Of a stretch of 64,000 nt of DNA, positions 55,346 to 64,000 are shown piece by piece (the first letter of the stretch is position 1; each line of letters begins with the position of its first letter). The notes below the pieces were generated by a model, which made no database searches, was not told the origin of the DNA, and saw nothing but the letters and a program-made list of their open reading frames with translations. Origin of the DNA: Sweltsa coloradensis (Eukaryota; Arthropoda; Insecta; Plecoptera; Chloroperlidae); contig JAMZAV010001755.1 in assembly GCA_024449915.1 (NCBI GenBank), forward strand, positions 124,001 to 188,000. The letters run 5' to 3'. The translations under genes and the position numbers were made by a program.

Positions 55346-58131
55346 ATCCCGGAAGCTTATTATTTTGTTTTGGAACGCCAATGGAGGCGTAATTGCAAAA
55401 ACTCCAGAACTGTTACACCTTTTAAAATCAACCGAATTGAAATTGCACTGATAAATGAAACTCACCTTCTACCCTACCAGAAGTGGACAGTTCCAGGATA
55501 CTCTGTCATTAGAACTGACCGCCCAACAGCTACAACAACACGTCGAGGTGGGGGAACAGCCATTCTAGTAGCAAACGAAATCAACCATCATCAGCTGGCC
55601 CTTCCAACACCGGCCAAACTCCTTGAAGCTACTGCAGTAGAAGTGACCTCGCTGGGAGGACCTCTCCGACTGATATCCGTCTACCACCCACCTCGAGGAA
55701 GCATTCACCTCCCGGATATAGAGGGACTTTTTCCAGGAACCACACCCACTGTTGTGGCAGGCGACCTAAATTCAAAGCATAAGCACTGGAACTCGGTTGT
55801 AGAAAACCCTAGGGGTGCCCAACTACTGGCACACTCCGTGGACTTTGGCTACACGGTTGTTGGCCCTGTCGATCCAACATATTTCCACCTTATAAATAGG
55901 ACGACCGCGGACGTTCTGGACATTGCCATACTCAGGAATGTCAGAGTATCCTACGACCTCCAAACGCTCCAGGCGTTGACGTCGGACCATGATCCAGTAC
56001 TTCTGATCCTGGGGAACACTACCCTAGTATCCTCTACACACACAGTTCCAGACTACAAGAGAGCCAACTGGGACCTTTTCCGTCAGCTTGTGACCCAAAT
56101 ACTGAGAAACCCAGTGCCTCAGTTGATAAATCCTAAGAGAATTGAAGAGTGCCTTCTTCATCTTGAGACTAGTGTCGTTTCAGCATTTGATACGGCAGTT
56201 TCCCCGGACTACCCGGCCAACGCCATCGTACATGGACCTCCCTGCAGGGCTAAAGCGATCGGTTCTAATAAAGAATACTGCCCGTCGACGGTGGCAGGCG
56301 TTTCGAACGCCTGACCTGCACATTGAATACAACAAGCTATGCAGAGAGCTACGCCGCGATATTGCTGCACACCGCCGACATCAGTGGGAGGAAAAACTTC
56401 AAACTCTGTCAGTTGCCGACCACTCCATCTGGCCCATGGTTAAATCACTATCTAAACGTGGTATTCCAAATCCACCACTGGACACACCATCTGGACCGGC
56501 ACTCAGCAGCACAGAAAAAGGCTAACGCCCTAGCAGACGTTATGGAGAACGCTTTTCAGACTGTTGCTCCAGTCGCCTCATCGCCTGACCTAGACGGACC
56601 CATCGAACGGTACTATACAACAGCAATAAAACCACCTTTACCTGCTAGCGACTTGTGCACCTCTGCAGAACTTACGTTAATTCTTTGAGATCTCCGACCA
56701 AGGAAAGCCCCGGGCCCAGACGGAATTAACAAAAACCGTTATCCATCAACTTCCTGCAGTTGCTCACTGCCGCCTACTTAGCATAATAAACGCCTCGTTG
56801 CGAGAATGCTACTTCCCACATCCATGGAAAACAGCACGAGTTGTAGCCATACCAAAACCAGGAAAACCGCCAAGAGATCCAGCAAGCTACCGACCTATTA
56901 GTCTTCTCAATGTCTGGGCCAAGGTTTACGAGAAGATCATTCGAACTCGCCTCCAGAGCCACGTGGACGAAAATTCTATCATACCAGACACTCAATATGG
57001 CTTTGTGAAGCAAGCATCAACTGTGCACCAACTGCTCAGATTATCCAACAAAATTACCCATGGGTTTAACTCTGGACATGGTACGGCAGCTGTCTTTCTT
57101 GATGTGGCTAAAGCCTTTGACACAGTCTGGCACGCCGGCCTCCTGTTCAAGCTGGAACAACTTAAATTTCCGCTGCACCTACAGCACCTAATAAGATCAT
57201 TCCTAAAAGAGCGATCGTTCAAAGTTTCTTGGCTCGGAGCAGTCTCTACTACACGACCAATCAAAGCGGGTGTACCACAAGGATCTGTGTTAAGTCCACT
57301 CCTATTCAATATATACTCAGCGGACCTCCCTAAACTTCCTCCTGATGTGGATATCCATTTATTCGCGGACGATGATGCCCTGGCAGCTACTGCAAGATCT
57401 CCTACACTGACCGTAGCTTTACTCCAGGCAGGTCTCAACAAGATGGCAGCCTGGTATGCCAAGTGGCGAACTTCGATCAACCCATCCAAAACGAAAGCGG
57501 TTTATTTCACAAAGCGACGGAAGCCGCTACTGCCCTATCTGGAGCTAGCAGGAGTACAGATCCTATGGTAAGCATCTGCCAACTACCATGGTACGGAGAT
57601 GGATGCGCGCCTTACCTGTTTAAACCACATTCAAAACATCCATCGCAAAGTCACTGGAAAAGCGGCAGCCCTACGCCCTCTACTTACTTCCCCGCAAATT
57701 GATTTATCTGACCGTCTGACCATCTACAAACAGATTCTCCGACCGGCCATCGCCTATGCATGCCCAGTGTGGTCCGGTGTGACACTCAGCAATCTTGATT
57801 CACTACAACGGCTACAGAATAGAATCTTGCGAATGGTGTCCTTCGCCCCGCGCGAAACTCCATCCACCCTCTCCACGAAGACCTAGAAATGGCATCAATA
57901 GCCGAGCACCTCCGTGATGTCTCCCGAACATTCTACAACGACCTACCAGACAGAAGAAATCCGACCATCCAGGCACAGACACAGTTCCTTCCGAGCCCAA
58001 AACGACATATATATCAGACCTATATCAGCAATCAGAACACCTCTCACCATACCACCTCGTCATCTCAACCGAAAGCGGCCCCGATGTTCCAAGGAGGTCT
58101 TCCACCGCCCGCCAAGAAGAGACGGGAATAA
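55335..58131 (+). pseudogene. LINE ORF2, endonuclease-reverse transcriptase (broken)
   Basis: ATG 55335 overlaps the ORF1 stop. The AP-endonuclease-like domain (to about 56060) shows FWNANG, LINETH, AGDLNSKHKHWNS and TSDHDPV, which are the expected catalytic regions. A frameshift near 55435 breaks it early. A linker (RRRWQ, then CRELRRDI) follows after a shift near 56230. The RT domain (about 56690-57570) has KAPGPDGIN, ASYRPISLL, FLDVAKAFDTVWH, GVPQGSVLSPLLFN and FADDDA, where the usual T is D but the two catalytic Asp remain. Further breaks are a shift near 56515, TGA at 56686, a shift near 56735, TAA at 57569 and a shift near 57860. The C-terminus ends about 58131. Confidence 0.85.
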
Positions 58132-58489
58132 CAAAACCGTCCCTACTGTAAACTTATTTTTGCCCCCACCCACATCATACTGTACAAATTATCTGGCGGA
58201 TGATCCGCTATTCCCCAAATTAAACCCTCCCCCCCTTCCCAATCATACAGTCTGGAAAAATCCACGACTCCGCGTTCTCATCATCAGGCACCCCCATCAA
58301 ACCGTAATTTATGGCCATCAGAGGCCGGCATTTACATTGCCACTCACGGACAAAGCGTTCCGATGAGAAGAAGATAGATATATATATTATTGTATTTTCT
58401 TTAAATGTGTTAAATATGTTTTCCTTGTATTGTAGTGTTTTGGTGTAAAATTAAATGAATAAAACTTATATTGAATCTGAATCTGATTT

Positions 58490-58740
58490 ACCCTGGGCAG
58501 GTTTCTCATAAGATTTGTTTGTATCTGGCCGTATGGAGAGAGGTAGCCGACTAGTTTTATTAGAGTCTAATTCGGCAGGTCACCGGTTTGATGCCAGCTG
58601 CTGGTGATTATGACGAGGTCATTTAGGTCTTCCCAGGTCAAGAGGTCAGCGTTTGGACCTTTCTGCGCAACCTTACAAATCTTCTAATAGCCTCGTTAGT
58701 TAGTCACCTGGGACCGGATGTTAAATCAAATTAAATTAGA
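58490..58740 (+). mobile_element. SINE right fragment and receptor-like half-site cluster
   Basis: ACCCTGGGCAGGTTTCTCAT (58491) is the 3' end of SINE family 1, continuing the fragment at 53330. At about 58530-58600 GGTAGCCGACTAGTTTTATT and AGGTCACCGGTTTGATGCCA may be an A/B-box pair of another SINE. At 58615-58652 several AGGTCA-type half sites lie close together. Confidence 0.45.
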
Positions 58741-58905
58741 TTCTGGTGGGAAACCTGCCCTAGGTGCAATGCGCGCTTCTCTTCAGTGACTAGCTATATT
58801 GGAGTTGGGACAATTACAAATAAGGGATGTCGGAGGGCAAAACCTCGGAAAAACCTTCAGTCAGGATTGCCGGTCTCGACGGGATTTCGCGCTAAAGGCT
58901 ATTGA
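58741..58905 (-). mobile_element. tRNA-derived SINE, family 1, deleted copy
   Basis: Starting at the 3' end on the minus strand: TGAGAAACC-type end (GGGAAACCTGCCCTAGGTGC on plus), GGGATGTCGGAGGGC, then directly CTCGGAAAAACCTTCAGTCA, GGATTGCCGGTCTCGACGGG. About 50 bases of the middle and the tRNA head are lost. Confidence 0.7.
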
Positions 58906-58929
58906 ATCGCCTTCTAAACTATATTTTAA

Positions 58930-59180
58930 AATCAAAGGAAAATGACTAAATCTTAGCGAAATCAATAAAAGTATTTAAAAAAATTTGAAAATATTATTTT
59001 TTATTTTTTTGGGGCGGGACGTAATGTCCCTGTCGGCCGTCTTATGATCGCATAAAATGGCCGACAAGGAAGTTACGTCCCACCCGAAAAAACAACAAAT
59101 ATATTATCCTGTTATATTTAAGACCCTCTTTCATTTAGTCAAGGTCTTCGTCAATTACTTTTACAATATCGGACCGGATC
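58930..59180. mobile_element. Degenerate foldback, relative of the 48.3 kb palindrome
   Basis: TTTTTTTGGGGCGGGACGTA (about 59007) and its inverse TTACGTCCCACCCGAAAAAA (about 59072) flank a GC-rich centre in which GTCGGCCGTCTTATGATCGC and CATAAAATGGCCGACA can pair. The right arm continues CCTGTTATATTTAAGACCCT, CTTTCATTTAGTCAA, matching the right arm at 48540-48580. It is older and more diverged than the 48.3 kb copy. Confidence 0.6.
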
Positions 59181-60132
59181 AATGTTTACAATTTAACGCT
59201 GGTTTTAAAAAAAACACTTTTTGCAAGAATGAACCCGGCCGGACGTGTCCACCTTCTAATAACCAATGCTAAGTGGGTCACACGATGTTTGAACCTTGGA
59301 GCACTACAAGGCGAGAAGACCAGCTGATCTGACTGACCCATTCAAAGCCCACCAACAATCTATACCCGAGAATCATTATTTCAACAAGGAAATGTCCCTG
59401 TCAGGCTACCCACTCACTAACATTTTCGTTTGTGTTAATTACCAACCTAACGATAATAAAATTACGAAAATTGTACTTGGTTTTGTTTTTGCTTACACTA
59501 ATAAAATAAAATTAGTAAGCCGAATTATTTGGTTTTCCCTGCTTTTCAGCAATACGTTATTGCAATATTAACCGAAAATCTTATTTATTGCTAAAGGCAG
59601 AAGATTTGAAAAGATATACTAACTCGTTTGACAACTGTCCATCGACCGCGACAACTTTATATATAGGCCTACAACAACACTTTTATTAAAAAAGGTGTGA
59701 AACGGGTCATTTCGCCGCGTCGCGTGTTTATAGTGTACACACACTAGTAAGTGTAAACGCGGCACCTTTTTTAATATATTCGGGCCGCGAAAGTCTTAAA
59801 TGTTTTAATAACACTTTTGATAGCTTGTCGAACGATATTAGCACTGATTAATAGATCCACATTGTTGACATTTAAGTCACTGGCGCGCAGACATGTCAAG
59901 ACTACCGTGCTGAGCATGACTTATTCATTCTATTAACAAAGTGGTCGCTGTCGGTCGACAACTGTCACTCTGAGTTTGTAACTAGGCCCCTGGCCCCCAA
60001 GGCAGTAAAAGTCAACACGATCAGATAGAAGAACTGCATCAGACCTTACACGTGATCTAGCCTAATGTAACACCAAAAGTAAAAATTCCAGGGATCGACA
60101 CAAGTCGAAGTTATTTTTTTTAGTAGGTTCTG
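59181..60132. other. Unassigned; small hairpin-prone block
   Basis: At 59690-59790 AAAAAAGGTGTGAAACG and CGCGGCACCTTTTTTAATA, with GCGTGTTTATAGTGTACACA inside, could form a hairpin, perhaps a small MITE. ORFs at 59057-59272 and 59296-59571 have no recognisable domain. Confidence 0.3.
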
Positions 60133-60347
60133 ATGACTCGCATGCATGGAGAGACGCTGGAGAGATGATTCAAAATCAAAGACTGCACATTTCTGTATCG
60201 ACTCTGATTGGGGCATTCAATGTTCGTAAGCGTGTTCAGGTTCATAAAATATATGATCTGATTTACATAATACAGCTATCTGAAAGGTTGCGTACAGGCT
60301 TGCGTTGCACTTGGCTTGAGTCATCTTACAAGACTACTCTGGATTAG
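60133..60347 (+). other. Exon-like ORF, uncertain
   Basis: After a T-rich tract ending in TAGTAG the frame is open to 60347, with SDDSHAWRDAGEMIQNQRL first and FNVRKRVQVHKIYDLIYII later. If AG at 60128 is an acceptor, its phase would fit a donor at 47975. The peptide composition is plausible but no family or clean donor is seen. Chance is a real alternative. Confidence 0.2.
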
Positions 60348-61424
60348 AAGTTTCGTGTTCGCTAATTCCGCCAATGACAACCCTTCTGAATGCATTTTGA
60401 AGGGTTCTTCCGTCATTTCGTAATTGTATGATTGAGGCTTTAAAACAACTTTAAAAAAATAACGTAACTGTCTTCCACGATGGCAATAATAGCCTTGAAA
60501 GGAAAAGTACAATGCTTTAATTGTAATGAGTACTGAAGGAAGTAACATTTATCATGGGGCATTTATTGCACTAGTATTCATAAAAATTATCTTTTGAAGC
60601 TTAGGGGCGGACGGTATTTAGCGCAGTACTTTCGTACTTTTCGGGTTACTTGATGAAGAGAAATAAAAAATTTCTTCTTCTGTTTCCTCTATTCGGCAGA
60701 TAACTACGTACTTATTAGCCCTTTTTCATTTGTCACAGATTTTGTCACTGATAAGAGTCCTCAAAATCCTCCAAAATTGCAATTTTTAGAGATATAAAAA
60801 TTGTTTGTTTCCAAACTATTTTTTTAATAAGCCTTGTACGCGGATTGTTATCACCTTTGTTCGTATGCTGAACAACTGTTGGCGTTGTCCGAAAAGTTCA
60901 AAGCACAAATGTTCGAATCGAATCGCAAAGTTATTCCCATCCTAGTTTCATTGAGATTTCGAACTTCGTCTAGTCGTACACAATGGTTTTAACTATCTTC
61001 ACCTATTTTTACAATGTATGTTATTAGATTTGTGGGTTGTCGATGTTCAAGGAATGGTTTCAAAAAGTCAATCTCCATTTCCCCATATAGTCGGTATAGT
61101 CGGAATCGCTGGTGTTGTGAAGCTTAGCTGCTTCATCGCACGGAGTCGTCTGTTTTGCGTGTGAACGGCCGTTATTAATGCAAGTTTAGCATCGTAACCT
61201 TTCGCGTCCAACTAGAAACAGAAGCTGGTTTCTCAATACTACACATATAATTATAGTTTTTTTTGTGTGAAAAGCGATATTGATCTGTCAGCCTGATTTA
61301 ACTAGGCCAGGCGAGACTAAGTGAAAGTATACACTCGAATCACACATAAGACAATATGACTCACCCCTAGGGCTACTCCTACCCAACTACCCCTACCCAA
61401 TCAGGTATGTAGGACTAAAATATG
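60348..61424. other. Unassigned sequence
   Basis: The motif GCAGTACTTTCGTACTTTTC (60623) is shared with 30865. Nothing else is recognised. Confidence 0.3.
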
Positions 61425-61560
61425 TTTTACGCGGGACTCTGAATCGGGAGGTAGCCGTTCGAAGCCAGTCACTGGAATTCCTGACTGAAACATGTTGCCG
61501 AATGCTTTCCTCAGACATAGTCGAATGCTGGAATTGAGTTCTATATTACATAAACAGTCC
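61425..61560 (+). mobile_element. Diverged SINE, family 1-like
   Basis: TACGCGGGACTCTGAATCGG, then AGGTAGCCGTTCGAAGCCAG (B-box-like), then GGAATTCCTGACTGAAAC, then GAATTGAGTTCTATATTACA, then TAAACAGTCC keeps the family-1 order with many changes. Confidence 0.5.
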
Positions 61561-61630
61561 TTAGCATTTCCTTCCTACAATACTACCTTCCTACCCTTCC
61601 TATCATATTGTAAGCAGCAAATAGTGTGTG

Positions 61631-61636
<6 letters not shown>

Positions 61637-61690
<54 letters not shown>

Positions 61691-61732
61691 AAATTATTAT
61701 TATTATTATTATTATCATTATTATTATTATTA

Positions 61733-61775
<43 letters not shown>

Positions 61776-61781
61776 TATTAA
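61637..61781 (+). repeat. (TAT)n microsatellite
   Basis: A run of TTA/ATT triplets with a few breaks. The Leu/Ile-only ORF across it (61492-61827) is an artefact. Confidence 0.95.
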
Positions 61782-62454
61782 ACAATTTCTTAGTTTTATT
61801 AATATGCTAGTAGGGCCTTTCTGCTAGTTTACAAATGTGAGGACAATCGCAATTAGTAAAATGTGTTATTCGGTTAAATTAATATACTAATATATACAAA
61901 CGCGCGCTATAATTATTCCAAACTACTGTAGAATTATTTGAGTGTTGATTTTACTGTTACGTGGTACACTCTAAAAATAAGTTGTGTCTACGCAACGCCA
62001 AACGAGTCGTGATCGCTTATCATTATGTGTTTACACAGGTAGAAGATATCTATGAGGGAGGTGTATATAACACTACCTAATTGTATGACAGATAAGGGAA
62101 CCGAAACTGTTGACACTCGAAACAATTTAACCTTCTTCTGGTACATAATCCAAGTTCAAATATGTTTAAAAAGTAGAATAAACTGTAAATTTAAAAACCT
62201 TGCCAATATCGTTAGATCGGAGTTAGGTCTTTTTTCCATCCCTTCCAATCTTATACAACTTCGTGATTCTTGAAAACTAACCTCGTCCCTGACATAATTA
62301 TACAACAACAAAGAAGGCTTAGACGAATACTTCCATACTACGAAGGAAGTTTAGTTTTTGTTGAACTAAAGAAAAACTTATTATGTGACACTTGAAATGA
62401 CATAAACTTTTTGTTCAATACATTCTGTGCTAAAGTGTTGACAGGCCACGTATT
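61782..62454. other. Unassigned sequence
   Basis: Nothing is recognised. Confidence 0.3.
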
Positions 62455-62560
62455 TTCTGTGAACGGTGACCCCGTGCAGGCTCAAGGTGACCTTGATCCT
62501 GGTAGACGTGATCAAGGATGATCGTGCCGGCGTCACCTTGGTTAGAGGCTTTTTGCAGAC
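62455..62560. promoter_or_regulatory. GC-rich block with near-palindromic TGACCTTGA sites
   Basis: GCTCAAGGTGACCTTGATCC followed 40 bases later by GGCGTCACCTTGGTTAG. TGACCTTGA is the FTZ-F1/ERR-type extended half-site. The block stands out from AT-rich flanks. CAGTGGCGTATTTAG directly after it (62561) resembles one end of the hAT-type MITE at 3319. Confidence 0.3.
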
Positions 62561-63484
62561 AGTGGCGTATTTAGAATAAGATATAACATCGCCATTGCCA
62601 AAACCATAATCTAAACCTTAAATCGAACACAACATATCACAATTATCTTTAATACCAATGTTATGTACGTATGTTATCACGAAAACGGAATCCCCGTGGT
62701 CATATAGCTTTCACAAATAACGTTTAAACTTATTATTATTATCACATATAAGAAAAAACCACAAGACAAATGTGGTTCACATAATGAAAAAAATATGTTA
62801 TTTATTAACCTATACACACTCCACAGAAAGTTACTAAAATCCAATTAAGTAAATCATCTTTTAAACATAATGTCAACTTTCGATAAACTTCATTTTAGTT
62901 TCGTGAATGTTACATGTCGTCTATCAAAGATGTTTCATCAAATGACTGATAAAAAATACAATTACAATGATGGCTCTTGTACACGCTGTAAATTACAAAA
63001 TAATTCAATTTATGTAGTAATTCACCCAGTTATAAATACCCGACATTTGAGTCATATCCTCAGCAACTGCTTGTTTGTTTCAGTAGTAGGTCTATAGACA
63101 TAGTTTTTAGATCGGTTGAGATTTAAAAAAGTCGTCTGCGCTTGATGCTCTATTATCTTATATCGATCGACCAAGGTATGAATGAACCTAGGCTGAAGTT
63201 AACACCTGTGATAACTCATGCATAGCTATCTTATCACATGCAAATTAATATCAACTTGAAAAAACAACGATTATAGCATGCAATATTAGAAACATTGCAA
63301 TCGGTACGTAATGAAAAAGATAAAAATAATAGTGTCGCTTTTATAGAAAAATAGTCTACAGGTTTTACAAAATCTAGTGTTGCAATTGCAACAAGTAAAA
63401 CAATATGTGCGTCATAAATGCGAAAGGTTTTTAGACCATGGCTGGATCCTCTTCTACTAATTCCGATAGAGGTAGTGCAATGTG
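62561..63484. other. Unassigned sequence
   Basis: The 75-codon ORF at 62870-63097 has no recognisable feature. Nothing else is seen. Confidence 0.3.
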
Positions 63485-63590
63485 TATCTCGTGTAAGACT
63501 TTGATTCGGTATGTTGCAGGTTCAAATCCCGACATTGGCAATCTTGACTGAGTGAGGCAGCCCTTGGACATTCCATTCTCAATAACCGCA
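63485..63590 (+). mobile_element. Diverged SINE, family 1-like
   Basis: ATGTTGCAGGTTCAAATCCC (B box), then GACATTGGCAATCTTGACTG, then GCAGCCCTTGGACATTCCAT. The A-box region is degraded. Confidence 0.5.
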
Positions 63591-64000
63591 ACACCCTAAT
63601 ACACTAATTAGTCGTTAGCGTTGGTAGTCTTGAATAGAAAACTTTTACTTTTACTAAACAAAACTCTGCTTATGCTTATGTATAGTGCATTAAGCCATTA
63701 TAGTTTTGCTCATGCTACTCGTTCAATACCGAGTTTTTGATGATGATACGTGTATAAATGTGGAAAAAATTATTTTGCCAGTTGGACTGGTGACATTGAA
63801 GAAAAATGGTACGCAGCCATGCATAGCTGCGAGTCACACACTCACACCATGGTGAGACCATGTTATGAGTACCGCAGAGAAGATCTAGAGAGTGCTAGGG
63901 ACCAGGTCCACCAGGGCTGAACAAAACTCTGTCGAGTCGTTTAGATACAATTGCCACGTGGACATTCTTGGGTCAACAACATTATAAAAACTAAAAAAAA
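63591..64000. other. Unassigned sequence at window end
   Basis: A GC-richer patch at 63790-63960 (CCATGCATAGCTGCGAGTCA, then ACCATGGTGAGACCATG) has short palindromic words but no recognised gene or repeat. Confidence 0.3.

Larger units (their letters stand above)
53376..58489 (+). mobile_element. Jockey-clade-like non-LTR retrotransposon, ~5.1 kb, inactive
   Basis: The layout is typical of the clade: a GC-richer 5' UTR (about 53376-53764), a Gag-like ORF1 with three zinc knuckles, an ORF2 overlapping ORF1 by 11 bases with endonuclease then reverse transcriptase, a 3' UTR (58132-58489) with AATAAA near 58458, and a short end repeat (TTGAATCTGAATCTGATT). Length agrees with full-length Jockey-clade elements. 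Base composition (about 50% GC) contrasts with the AT-rich surroundings. Both ORFs have several frameshifts and stops. The exact 5' end and target duplication are not visible. Confidence 0.85.

Noticed and set aside
56992..57489. 165-codon ORF on the minus strand
   Set aside because: It is the antisense shadow of the LINE reverse transcriptase.
61492..61827. 111-codon Leu/Ile-rich ORF resembling a membrane protein
   Set aside because: It is the translation of a (TAT)n microsatellite.

Overview
This is an AT-rich, gene-poor stretch of a eukaryotic nuclear genome, most likely an arthropod and probably an insect. The reasons are a near-full-length non-LTR retrotransposon of Jockey-clade type, abundant tRNA-derived SINEs, non-autonomous Helitron-like elements, foldback/MITE elements, many microsatellites, and exon-like islands separated by many kilobases. 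Nothing looks bacterial: there are no operons, rRNA genes, convincing tRNA genes or CRISPR arrays. The species cannot be told from the sequence.

Layout. 1-14 kb: scattered SINEs, LINE 3' tails, a hAT-type MITE with target duplication (3319-3685), a degenerate foldback (4655-5545), Helitron-like copies at 5.5, 6.6 and 9.3 kb (the last with another nested in it), and a CpG-rich first-exon candidate on the minus strand (7491-7551). 14.1-21.2 kb: a ~7 kb array of a ~166-bp satellite. Clean copies alternate with badly garbled ones in a way that suggests low-quality consensus. 21-34 kb: LINE tails, ribozyme-like inverted repeats, a compact ORF for a candidate secreted four-cysteine peptide (25664-25900), SINEs and three more Helitron-like copies. 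34-49 kb: SSRs, a long foldback (38688-39110), an RT-containing LINE remnant whose tail runs into an (ATTCT)n tract, and a near-perfect 364-bp palindrome (48279-48642). 49.8-53.3 kb: a nest of four Helitron-like elements inside and beside each other. 53.4-58.5 kb: the Jockey-like element, with ORF1 and ORF2 both broken by frameshifts and stops, lying inside a split SINE. 58.5-64 kb: SINE fragments, a second foldback of the palindrome family and mostly featureless DNA.

Host coding potential is limited to candidates. Three short plus-strand segments at 12988-13032, 33927-33972 and 47852-47989 have splice-like borders and mutually compatible phases, so they could be exons of one gene with introns of 14-21 kb, one of which would contain the satellite. 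I do not recognise the protein. Other candidates are the minus-strand first exon at 7.5 kb, a minus-strand exon-like segment at 10.6 kb, and the small secreted-peptide ORF.

The best-supported novel observation is the Helitron-like family. About twelve copies end in CTAG followed by T, begin with TTGGATGAG, carry an inverted copy of the 5' end just before a 3' hairpin, and in two nested cases removing the inner element restores the outer sequence exactly between A and T with no target duplication.
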